A stretch of DNA of 8,008 bases from Pseudomonadota bacterium (lineage in GTDB: Bacteria > Pseudomonadota > Alphaproteobacteria > Reyranellales > Reyranellaceae). Numbering within the stretch: position 1 is the first letter of the stretch; every line of letters begins with the position of its first letter. The notes under the pieces were generated by a model. That model did no database searches, was not told the DNA's origin, and saw only the letters and a list, made by a program, of their open reading frames with translations. The stretch spans positions 1-8,008 of the forward strand of contig JAEZHS010000158.1 in assembly GCA_023436825.1 (NCBI GenBank), given 5' to 3'. Below, piece after piece: positions 1-5,845 of this stretch. Made by a program: the position numbers and the translations under genes.

Positions 1-2
1 AG

Positions 3-67
3 CTGGAAGCTCGCGGTCCAAAAGACCATGAGCGCGCCTGGAGGCGCGCGGTCCGGAAGAGCATGAG
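3..67. repeat. Two imperfect 30-bp direct repeats at 35-bp period
   Basis: Copy one spans 3-32 and copy two 38-67. They match at 25 of 30 positions and share the cores CGCGGTCC and CATGAG; the 5-bp spacer is CGCGC. The region lies just downstream of the stop of the minus-strand DUF1640-like gene and belongs to no convincing gene. One plus-strand frame reads through both copies (beginning LEARGPKDHERAW) and stops at about 88, but no start is visible in the window. The array may continue to the left of position 1. It could be a dispersed intergenic repeat family of the host genome or the decayed end of a repetitive reading frame. The repeat itself is read directly; its nature is unknown. Confidence 0.6.
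32..49 (-). terminator. GC-rich hairpin after the DUF1640-like gene, possible terminator
   Basis: GCGCGCC and GGCGCGC form a perfect 7-bp stem around a 4-base loop. The hairpin starts 33 bases beyond the minus-strand stop codon at 83. Read on the minus strand, a short TTTT run follows about 8 bases later, so this is not a textbook intrinsic terminator with an immediate U tract. The hairpin also lies at the junction of the two 35-bp repeat units, so it may simply be part of that repeat. Confidence 0.35.
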
Positions 68-82
68 TAGTGCTCGAACGTC

Positions 83-337
83 CTAAAGCTTGATGATCGC
101 CGCAAGGGTCGCGAGACCGGCCCCCAGCATGGCGCCCAATCTGAGCGTCAACCGCAATGAGAGAGTATCCATCGCGGCCTGGAGATCAGCTCTTATGGCC
201 TGGAGATCAGCTTTTGTGGCCAGATCACCCATCACGAACTCCCGCGCTGCCTCCGCATGAGCTTCGGCTTGCCCTTGGCTTATCCCGGCATCCCGTAGCC
301 GCTTGGCATAGCCTAAAGTGTCGAATGCGTAAGCCAT
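83..337 (-). CDS. Small DUF1640-like coiled-coil protein with C-terminal membrane segment
   Basis: This 84-residue protein resembles the short bacterial DUF1640 (CCDC90-like) proteins. It has an amphipathic N-terminus with the pattern FDTLGYAKRLRDAGIS (residues 5-20) and an Ala/Glu-rich helix containing QAEAHAEA. A heptad coiled-coil stretch with a repeated ADLQ follows (about 38-60), then one hydrophobic segment at the extreme C-terminus (about 67-82). Related proteins are thought to be membrane-anchored coiled-coil oligomers; their bacterial role is not established. ATG at 337 is chosen because a strong GGAGG lies 7 bases upstream; a TTG directly before it would be too close to that site. 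The coiled coil is encoded by a 21-bp tandem duplication. The gene is divergent from the DUF4139 gene and appears to be a single transcription unit. The family call is from recall of the sequence pattern, with good but not certain confidence. Confidence 0.75.
   Translation of the reverse strand: MAYAFDTLGYAKRLRDAGISQGQAEAHAEAAREFVMGDLATKADLQAIRADLQAAMDTLSLRLTLRLGAMLGAGLATLAAIIKL
177..218. repeat. 21-bp tandem duplication inside the DUF1640-like gene
   Basis: Two adjacent 21-bp units (177-197 and 198-218) differ at only two positions, near their ends. On the minus strand each unit encodes seven residues, giving A-T-K-A-D-L-Q followed by A-I-R-A-D-L-Q. This adds exactly one coiled-coil heptad without shifting the register. 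It looks like a recent in-frame duplication by slippage. Confidence 0.85.
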
Positions 338-518
338 CAATGTGCCTCCTCGCCGTTACGAGCGCAACATTAAGTGACGCGCTGCAACTTGGAGACGAGT
401 GTCGGCCCTGGTTCGTTACGGATGCCGATCACGAAACGCCTCGCACTTTCGTCGTGACGCCGCCGTGGTTGTGTCACAGTCCAAGGTCACCGTGTGCCGT
501 GCATCGCCGGGAGAGCTC
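338..518. promoter_or_regulatory. Divergent intergenic region
   Basis: This 181-bp stretch separates two divergently oriented genes and must contain the start signals of both. I see a clear ribosome-binding site for the minus-strand gene (GGAGG, complement of 345-349) and a weaker one for the plus-strand gene (GGGAG at 509-513, 5 bases before the ATG at 519). I could not find a convincing -35/-10 pair on either strand. Short GTGAC/GTCAC elements occur at 454-458, 473-477 and 486-490, but they are too short to call an operator. Confidence 0.4.
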
Positions 519-2552
519 ATGCGTCACCTTTTTTCGTTGATCGCCCTGCTGGGCCTGTTCGCCTTTCCACTGTCGGCCTTCGCCCAGGACCTGACGTTGA
601 AGCGCGTCATGCTGTCGTCGGGCGGCCTGGGCTACTTCGAATACGAGGCCACGGTCGACGGCGATGCCACGTTGAAGCTCACCGTGTCGCTCGAGCAGGT
701 CGACGACGTGCTTAAGAGCCTGGTGGTGTACGACGACAAGGGCGGGGTGGGCGGCCTCAGCCTGCCCGGCCGCGAGCCGCTGGCACAGGCCTTCAAGGAC
801 CTGCCGTTCGATCAGGATTCGCTCGTCTCTCCGGCCGATCTTTTGGCGACACTCAAGGGCGCGCAAGTGACCGTCGGTGGCGCACGCGCCATCACCGGCC
901 GCATCGTCTCGGTGCAGAGAGAGACGGTGTCGATCAACGATGGCAAGGCCACGACCGAGCGCACGCGCGTGACGCTGCTGACCGACCGCGGCCTGCAGCA
1001 GTTCATCCTGGAAGAGGCCGAGAACCTGCAGTTCGCCGACGCCGCCCTGCGCGAGAAGGTCGGCAACGCATTGCTCGCCATCCAGACCAACCGCGCCAAG
1101 GACGCGCGCACGCTGGAGCTGTCGGCGCGCGGCCAGGGACAGCGCACGGTGCGTGTCGCCTACATCGTCGAAGTGCCGGTGTGGAAGGCGTCGTATCGCC
1201 TGACCCTGCCGGCCGATCCGGCGGCCACGCGCTCGGCGTTGCAGGGCTGGGCGACGGTCGAGAATCTCAGCGGCCAGGACTGGAAGGACGTCGAGCTGAC
1301 GCTGGTCTCCGGCCGCCCGGTTGCGTTCCGCCAGGCGCTCTACGAGGCCTATTACGTGAAGCGTCCCGAAGTGCCGATCGAGGTCGCGGGCCGCCTGATG
1401 CCCGGCGTCGATCGCGGCGGCGTCGAGGCGCAGGACCGCCTGAAGGCCACGCCGCCACCGCCGCCGCCTGCGGCTCCTGCGCCGGCACCCTATCGTCCAC
1501 AGCAGGAACGCGGCGCTGCCGCCGCGACCTTGGCGCCGCCGCCGGCGGGTGCGGCCGCTGCCGATCAGTTCGAGGCGACCGATGCCGCGACCCAGGTGGT
1601 GTTCCGCTTTCCGCGCAGCGTCAGCGTCGCCAACGGCCGCACGCTCTCGATCCCGATCATCGATCGCCAGATGCCGGTGCAGCGGCTCGCGCTGTACCAG
1701 GCCGAGACGGCGCCGAGGAATCCGCTGGCGGCGATCCGCATCACCAACGACGGCGACAGCGGCCTGCCGGCCGGCCTGATCACCCTCTACGAGCGCGACA
1801 AGGCGGGCTACGTCGCCTATGTCGGCGACGCGCGCCTGTCGGGCTTCCCGGTCGGCGAGACGCGGCTCCTGGCCTATGCGCTCGACGAGAAGATCGTGAT
1901 CGAGCGCGACGCGGCGCAGACCGACCGCATTGCCACCGGCACGATCGCCCAAGGCGCGCTCAGGCTGTCTCGCGTCGTGCGCCAGACCATGACCTATCGC
2001 GTGAAGGGGCCGGCCAAGGAGCCGCGCCAGCTGGTGATCGTGCAGCGCCGCCTGCCGGGCTGGACCCTGGTGAAGCCCGATCCGAAAGGCGTCGAGCTGA
2101 GCGAGGGCAACTACCGCATCACCTTCCAGCTGCCGGGCGGCGACCAGACCCAGACCTTCGAGGTCGTGCAGGAGCAGACCCAGCAGCAGGAACTGCGCCT
2201 GGTCGACGGCTCGGCCGACCAGATCCGGGTCTATGCCCAGGCGCGCGAATTCGACGCCAAGACGCGCGAGGCGCTGACCAGGATCCTGCAGCTGCAGGCC
2301 GCGGTCAGCGACGCCCAGCGCAAGGTCACGCAGGCCGACAGCGAGCGCCAGCAGATCGTGCAGGAGCAGGCGCGCCTGCGCGACAACCTCGCGCGCGTGC
2401 CGGCCAACAGCGACCTGCAGCGCCGCTACCTCGCCACGCTCGACAAGCAGGAGACCGACCTCGAGGCGATCTCCAAGCGCCGCGCCGATGCGGAGAAGGG
2501 CGCCGAGGCAGCGCGCGAGGCGTTGCGCAGCTACGTGGCGCAGCTCGGCTGA
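519..2552 (+). CDS. Secreted DUF4139 domain-containing protein
   Basis: The product is 677 residues. Residues 1-22 are a typical signal peptide (MRHLF, a hydrophobic core, then AFA before Gln23), so the protein should act in the periplasm or envelope. The following region (about 25-290) is beta-rich. It contains patterns seen in DUF4139 proteins, namely PVWKASYRL (220-228) and ATVENLSGQDWKDVELTLVS (245-264). A low-complexity Pro/Ala linker spans about 309-350, including six consecutive prolines. A second beta-rich region runs about 355-565, followed by a Gln/Arg/Glu/Ala-rich coiled coil (about 575-675) to the C-terminus. The frame is open upstream to a GTG at 399, but ATG 519 is preferred because it gives an intact signal peptide and has GGGAG 5 bases upstream. 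DUF4139 proteins are known in bacteria (MuiA-like) and have no firm molecular function; a scaffold or adhesion-like envelope role is only a guess. The gene seems monocistronic and converges on the transport operon. Confidence 0.85.
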   Translation: MRHLFSLIALLGLFAFPLSAFAQDLTLKRVMLSSGGLGYFEYEATVDGDATLKLTVSLEQVDDVLKSLVVYDDKGGVGGLSLPGREPLAQAFKDLPFDQDSLVSPADLLATLKGAQVTVGGARAITGRIVSVQRETVSINDGKATTERTRVTLLTDRGLQQFILEEAENLQFADAALREKVGNALLAIQTNRAKDARTLELSARGQGQRTVRVAYIVEVPVWKASYRLTLPADPAATRSALQGWATVENLSGQDWKDVELTLVSGRPVAFRQALYEAYYVKRPEVPIEVAGRLMPGVDRGGVEAQDRLKATPPPPPPAAPAPAPYRPQQERGAAAATLAPPPAGAAAADQFEATDAATQVVFRFPRSVSVANGRTLSIPIIDRQMPVQRLALYQAETAPRNPLAAIRITNDGDSGLPAGLITLYERDKAGYVAYVGDARLSGFPVGETRLLAYALDEKIVIERDAAQTDRIATGTIAQGALRLSRVVRQTMTYRVKGPAKEPRQLVIVQRRLPGWTLVKPDPKGVELSEGNYRITFQLPGGDQTQTFEVVQEQTQQQELRLVDGSADQIRVYAQAREFDAKTREALTRILQLQAAVSDAQRKVTQADSERQQIVQEQARLRDNLARVPANSDLQRRYLATLDKQETDLEAISKRRADAEKGAEAAREALRSYVAQLG

Positions 2553-2580
2553 CACCTATGGAGCAGGGGCGCTTTCTCGT

Positions 2581-2608
2581 TGCTGCCGTGATCATCACGC
2601 CCGCAGCA
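2581..2608. terminator. Bulged hairpin between convergent genes, possible bidirectional terminator
   Basis: The arms TGCTGC and GCAGCA (outer) and CGTGA and TCACG (inner) pair around a TCA loop, with a CCC bulge on one side. That gives 11 base pairs in 28 bases. It sits 28 bases after the DUF4139 stop and 46 bases beyond the stop of the convergent hydrolase gene. Neither strand has a T run after it, so intrinsic termination is uncertain. The rest of 2553-2654 shows no gene. Confidence 0.35.
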
Positions 2609-2654
2609 TGCCGGCCCTCGCCACTCACCGTCCTGTCGCATCGTAACCCGACTG

Positions 2655-3350
2655 TCAGGCGACGCGGAGCTCTCCCAAGACCTCCCGTGCAGCTGCCACC
2701 CGGCCGAGCAAACGGGCGAAGTTGCGGCAGGCAGCGTCGTGCAGCTCTGCCGATGCGGCGCCGCAGCCGTCCTCGACGATCAGGCATTGGAAGCCACGGT
2801 CGGCCGCGTCGCGGGCCGTGCCTTCGACGCAGGAGTTGGTGGATACGCCCGTGAAGCAAAGCTGGGTGCGGCCCATTGCCTGGACGAGGCGCTCGAAGCC
2901 GGAGGAGTGGAAGGCGCTCATGGTCGTTTTGTTCACCACGGCCTCGCCCGCCAATGGTGCCAGCTCGTCCAGGATGCGGTGCTCCTTGGCGCCCTCGGTA
3001 TTGCCGATCGCCTCGGCGAAGCGGCGCATGCCTGGCAGCATGTCGCCGAAGTCCGGCAGCTCCGACCCGACGGTGAGATAGATCACCGGCAGCTTCTCGC
3101 GCCTGAAGGCGACGAGCAGGCGCTGGATCGTCGGCGTCACCACCTGCTCGATGCGGTCGAAGCGATAGGTGCCCCTGTCCTCGAGGCCTTTGGCCTTCAG
3201 CAGCGCGCCAAGGCCGTCGCGGCGCGAGGCGCTGGCATACTGCATGTCGACCACCACCAACGCGACATTGCGCCGGTCCAGTTCGAAGGGGGGATTGAAG
3301 AGACTCGCATAGTCTCGGGCGGCGGCGTCGGGCATCGGCTGGTCGGGCAT
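2655..3350 (-). CDS. Isochorismatase-family cysteine hydrolase
   Basis: This 231-residue cytoplasmic protein has the alpha/beta isochorismatase-like fold pattern of the family. The expected catalytic triad is visible: Asp35 in LVVVDMQ, Lys141 in VVNKTTMSAF, and the nucleophile Cys174 in GVSTNSCVEGTARDA, where the preceding GVST is the family's cis-peptide region. Members hydrolyse amides, carbamoyl compounds, biuret, maleamate or similar substrates, while true isochorismatases act on a vinyl ether. The presence of Cys174 favours the amidase-like group. The length is normal for the family. Start ATG 3350 is used; an in-frame ATG at 3335 (residue 6) is possible, and neither has a strong ribosome-binding site. 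The gene is last in the operon, 27 bases after the AtuA-like gene, so it probably acts on the imported compound or a breakdown product. The exact substrate cannot be read from the sequence. Confidence 0.88.
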   Translation of the reverse strand: MPDQPMPDAAARDYASLFNPPFELDRRNVALVVVDMQYASASRRDGLGALLKAKGLEDRGTYRFDRIEQVVTPTIQRLLVAFRREKLPVIYLTVGSELPDFGDMLPGMRRFAEAIGNTEGAKEHRILDELAPLAGEAVVNKTTMSAFHSSGFERLVQAMGRTQLCFTGVSTNSCVEGTARDAADRGFQCLIVEDGCGAASAELHDAACRNFARLLGRVAAAREVLGELRVA

Positions 3351-3377
3351 GGGGCTATCGTTCGGTGAGGGAAGGCA

Positions 3378-4736
3378 TCACGGCGTGAAGAGGTCCATGG
3401 CAAAGGGCGAACATGGATCTTCGGTCTTCACCAGGTGATGGATGGTGAACTCGTAGACTGGGCCGACGGCAATGTCCGATGGCGAGAACGGAAAGGCGAG
3501 ATTGCCGGCGATGCCCTTTCGGCCGGGATACGTGACGTGCAATGCCGCCGACCGGGTCAGCGCAAGGACCGCTGCGGAGGTTTCGGGATCGTCGGCGATG
3601 ACTTCGAACACCAGGCCGAGCTCGAACGGCTGATTTGCGCGCACTGCCTCGATCGGCCCCATGACGCCGTTGCGTCCGTAGCTGTGGATGGTGAGGCGAT
3701 AGCCGTCGGGATAGCGCTCCGCCACCCGACTGCGGATGTTGGCCACGTAGTCGTCGAATCGCGAGATCAGGATGGGATCGCGGACGCCGGCGATGGCGAT
3801 GGTGCGGTAGCCGATGCACTCGACGCCCTCGAGCTTGATGGTGTAGTGGGGCGCCTCGATGTAGCGCGTGCCGGAGATGCGCACCACGCGTTCGCTCTCC
3901 TGCTCGAAGCGGGTGGCATGCAGGTCGATGGCGCCGCCGGGGAACTCCATGTGATAGGGGTTGGCGCGCTCGTAGAGCGAATGCGCGGCCACCGAGGCCA
4001 CGGTGCAGACCTTGTCCGGGTTGGGCGGTTCGACCGTGAACGAATCGCGATGCAAGGTGGCCAACAGCCCGTCGGAGCCATGTCGCGGATAGGCGGCGGC
4101 GCCGCCGCATTCCAGCAGCTTGCCCATGTGCACGGTGAGCCCACGGTCGAAGCCGCGGAGCAGCGCATGCGCGCCCATCATCACCGGATCGAAGGTGCGG
4201 CCGGCGATGACGACGTCGGCGCCGGCCTCGATCGCCCGCATGAAGGGCTCGTAGCCCATCTGGCCGACGATCCGCGTCGCCCGCTCGAGATGGCCCGGCG
4301 TCATGGCGTTGTCGTGGTCGAGCGGCGAGATGGCGCCGTCGGCGAGCCGCTGGCGCAGCCAGTCGCGGGAGATCTCGGCGCTGATCCGCGCTGTTCGGAA
4401 GCTGTAACCCTTCTCGCGGCAGATCTCGCGGTAGATCTCGATCAGCCAGTCGAGATGGGCGTCGCCGCCGGCACCACCGGCGCTGCCGATCAGGACGGGG
4501 ATGCGATGCGCGTGCGCGGCATCGAGGATCATCTCCAGGTCCTTGCGCACCGAGCGGCGGTTGGTGAAGGAGACGCCCGCGCCGAGATAGTGCGGGCCGG
4601 GGTCGATCGATCCGGCATCGACGGCGAGAACGTCGGGCCGGCGGTCCATGCCGAGGCGCATCGAACGCTCGGGAATGCCGTAGCCCAGCATTCCCTGCGG
4701 CGCGAAGACGGTGAGGCTGTCGGGGGCCATTACCAT
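3378..4736 (-). CDS. AtuA-like (DUF1446) acyclic terpene utilization family protein
   Basis: The 452-residue protein matches the DUF1446/AtuA family pattern. Visible are an N-terminal AVDAGSIDPGPHYLGAG (38-54), a glycine-rich IGSAGGAGGDAHLDWL (83-98), VVIAGRTFDPVMMGAHAL (175-192), GKLLECGG (205-212), MEFPGGAIDLHATRFE (263-278) and a C-terminal half rich in beta-like segments. The namesake AtuA belongs to the citronellol/geraniol catabolic cluster of Pseudomonas, where its reaction is not defined, so terpene breakdown should not be assumed here. No signal peptide or membrane segment is seen, which fits a cytoplasmic enzyme. Two starts are possible: ATG 4736 (overlapping the DUF4387 gene by 7 bases) and ATG 4730, which forms a TAATG stop-start junction and would give 450 residues. 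The tight coupling to DUF4387 suggests the two products form a complex; that is inference. Confidence 0.85.
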   Translation of the reverse strand: MVMAPDSLTVFAPQGMLGYGIPERSMRLGMDRRPDVLAVDAGSIDPGPHYLGAGVSFTNRRSVRKDLEMILDAAHAHRIPVLIGSAGGAGGDAHLDWLIEIYREICREKGYSFRTARISAEISRDWLRQRLADGAISPLDHDNAMTPGHLERATRIVGQMGYEPFMRAIEAGADVVIAGRTFDPVMMGAHALLRGFDRGLTVHMGKLLECGGAAAYPRHGSDGLLATLHRDSFTVEPPNPDKVCTVASVAAHSLYERANPYHMEFPGGAIDLHATRFEQESERVVRISGTRYIEAPHYTIKLEGVECIGYRTIAIAGVRDPILISRFDDYVANIRSRVAERYPDGYRLTIHSYGRNGVMGPIEAVRANQPFELGLVFEVIADDPETSAAVLALTRSAALHVTYPGRKGIAGNLAFPFSPSDIAVGPVYEFTIHHLVKTEDPCSPFAMDLFTP

Positions 4737-5089
4737 GCGATCCGATGTTGCATGAGGGGAACGTGCTGCTGCGCACCGTAGACGTCGCTGTCACCCGGCG
4801 CACCGGCGGTGATGCGCCGCCGCAGCGCGATCTTGACGGCGAAGGCCGGCGCGAAGTGGATGACGTCGAGCACGTCGGCCAGCGGGATGCCGTAGATGGC
4901 GGCGATCGCCTCGCGGTCGAGGCCGGCCTGGCCGACGAAACGCTCGTAGTCGGCGGCCGTCGAGAAGACGATGTCCAGCGTCAGCTTGTAGGGGCCGGCG
5001 TTCTTGCTCGTCACGAAGGCGGCGACGTCGCCGACCGTGACGGTGTTGGCGAGGCTGACCGAAGGCGGCGTGGGGGACTGTTCAGGCAA
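4730..5089 (-). CDS. DUF4387 domain-containing protein
   Basis: This 119-residue protein has the hallmarks of DUF4387: SKNAGPYKLTLDIVF (28-42), YERF (48-51), IYGIPLADVLDVIHFAPA (65-82) and APGDSDVYGAQQHVPL (97-112). The family is about 100 residues, so the domain fills nearly the whole protein after a short Pro/Ser-rich N-terminus. DUF4387 genes are commonly found next to AtuA-like genes, as here, but I know of no established activity. The start is a TTG at 5089 that overlaps the end of the preceding permease gene by 8 bases; no ATG in this frame would keep the conserved N-terminus. The rare start and overlap suggest that translation is coupled to the permease. The product is probably a cytoplasmic small partner of the AtuA-like protein (inference). 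Confidence 0.85.
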   Translation of the reverse strand: MPEQSPTPPSVSLANTVTVGDVAAFVTSKNAGPYKLTLDIVFSTAADYERFVGQAGLDREAIAAIYGIPLADVLDVIHFAPAFAVKIALRRRITAGAPGDSDVYGAQQHVPLMQHRIAW

Positions 5090-5840
5090 GCTTGTATTTC
5101 CAGGCGATACGGGCGGCGAAGGCGCGGAAGCTCGAATCGGCGAGGAAGCCGATCGCTCCCAGCAGCAGGATGGCGACGTAGGCCAGTTCTGTCGACAGGC
5201 TGATCCGGCTGTTGATGATCAGGAAGCCCAGCCCCTCGTTGGCGGCCAGCATCTCCGCGACCACCAGGGTCTGCAGCGAGTTGGCCATGCCGATCTGCAT
5301 GCCGTTCAGGATGTGTGGCAGGGCTGTCGGGATGATGACGTGGCGGAAGGCCTGCCAGCGCGTCGCGCCGAGGCAGCGCGCGGCGCGGAGCTGGTTCGGC
5401 CGAATGCCGGCGACACCCGCGAAGGTGTTGATCATCACCATGAAGGTGGTGGTGTAGGCGATCAGCACGTACTTGCCGTTCTCTCCGATGCCGAACCAGA
5501 TCAGCACCGGCGTCAGCCAGGCGATCGGCGGGATGAAGCGGAAGAATTGCAAGGGCGGCTCGAGCAGCCACTGCGAGGCCTTGAACGAGCCGAGCAGCAG
5601 GCCGAGCGTGGCGCCCAACAGGCTGCCGATGGCGAAGCCGACCAGCACGCGCTGGCCGCTCATCAGCAGGTCGTGGCCGAGCTTGCCGGTCGAGGCATAG
5701 GAGACCAGCTCGGCGGCGATCTGGCTCGGGGCCGGCAGCACGGCCGGCACCAGGAACAGGCGAGCCCCGACCTCCCACAGGACCATGAGGGTCACGATGC
5801 TGGCGGCGCCGCGATAGAACGATTTTCGGGTGGCGCTCAT
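5082..5840 (-). CDS. ABC transporter permease, NitT/TauT (SsuC/TauC/NrtB-like) family, second subunit
   Basis: The 252-residue inner-membrane protein has about six hydrophobic segments (roughly 11-30, 64-85, 103-118, 122-145, 183-200 and 218-238). The cytoplasmic EAA-type coupling loop is clear at about 151-174 (RAARCLGATRWQAF, then IIPTALP), where the ATPase docks. Other family signatures are the LPAPSQI segment near the N-terminus and FFRFIPPIAWLTPVLIWFGIGE (99-120). The frame is open far upstream, but ATG 5840 is chosen because it begins 5 bases after the stop of the upstream permease and gives the normal family length. It is similar to that permease in the EAA loop and membrane core but clearly not identical, so the two probably form a heterodimeric channel. 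The stop overlaps the DUF4387 start. Confidence 0.9.
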   Translation of the reverse strand: MSATRKSFYRGAASIVTLMVLWEVGARLFLVPAVLPAPSQIAAELVSYASTGKLGHDLLMSGQRVLVGFAIGSLLGATLGLLLGSFKASQWLLEPPLQFFRFIPPIAWLTPVLIWFGIGENGKYVLIAYTTTFMVMINTFAGVAGIRPNQLRAARCLGATRWQAFRHVIIPTALPHILNGMQIGMANSLQTLVVAEMLAANEGLGFLIINSRISLSTELAYVAILLLGAIGFLADSSFRAFAARIAWKYKLA

Positions 5841-5845
5841 GTCTG

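Noticed and set aside
454..490. Three GTGAC/GTCAC elements upstream of the DUF4139 gene as a possible operator
   Set aside because: Five-base matches with irregular spacing are expected by chance and no regulator is nearby.
399..518. 40-residue upstream extension of the DUF4139 protein from GTG 399
   Set aside because: It would bury the signal peptide behind an Arg-rich segment. ATG 519 has a suitable purine-rich site and starts the signal peptide directly.
338..518. Sigma-70-like promoter boxes in the divergent intergenic region
   Set aside because: Candidates such as TTGGAG at 389-394 and TAATG-like boxes on the minus strand have no partner hexamer at acceptable spacing.
474..2555. 693-codon minus-strand open frame antisense to the DUF4139 gene
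   Set aside because: It is rich in Arg, Ala, Leu, Gly and His with no domain pattern or signal peptide. The plus-strand frame has a signal peptide, family motifs and a coiled coil. Long antisense frames are expected in GC-rich genes with G/C-biased third positions.
1181..2854. 557-codon plus-strand open frame running through the DUF4139 gene and the intergenic region into the hydrolase gene
   Set aside because: It is an Arg/Ala/Gly/Pro-rich shadow frame that crosses two genes in opposite orientations and has no recognisable motif.
3435..4781. 448-codon plus-strand frame antisense to the AtuA-like gene
   Set aside because: Asp/Gly/Val/Ala/His-rich composition is typical of an antisense shadow; there are no domain features or ribosome-binding context.
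3355..4803. 482-codon minus-strand frame overlapping the AtuA-like gene
   Set aside because: Its translation is Arg/His/Pro-rich and lacks motifs, whereas the neighbouring frame gives a full-length DUF1446/AtuA protein.
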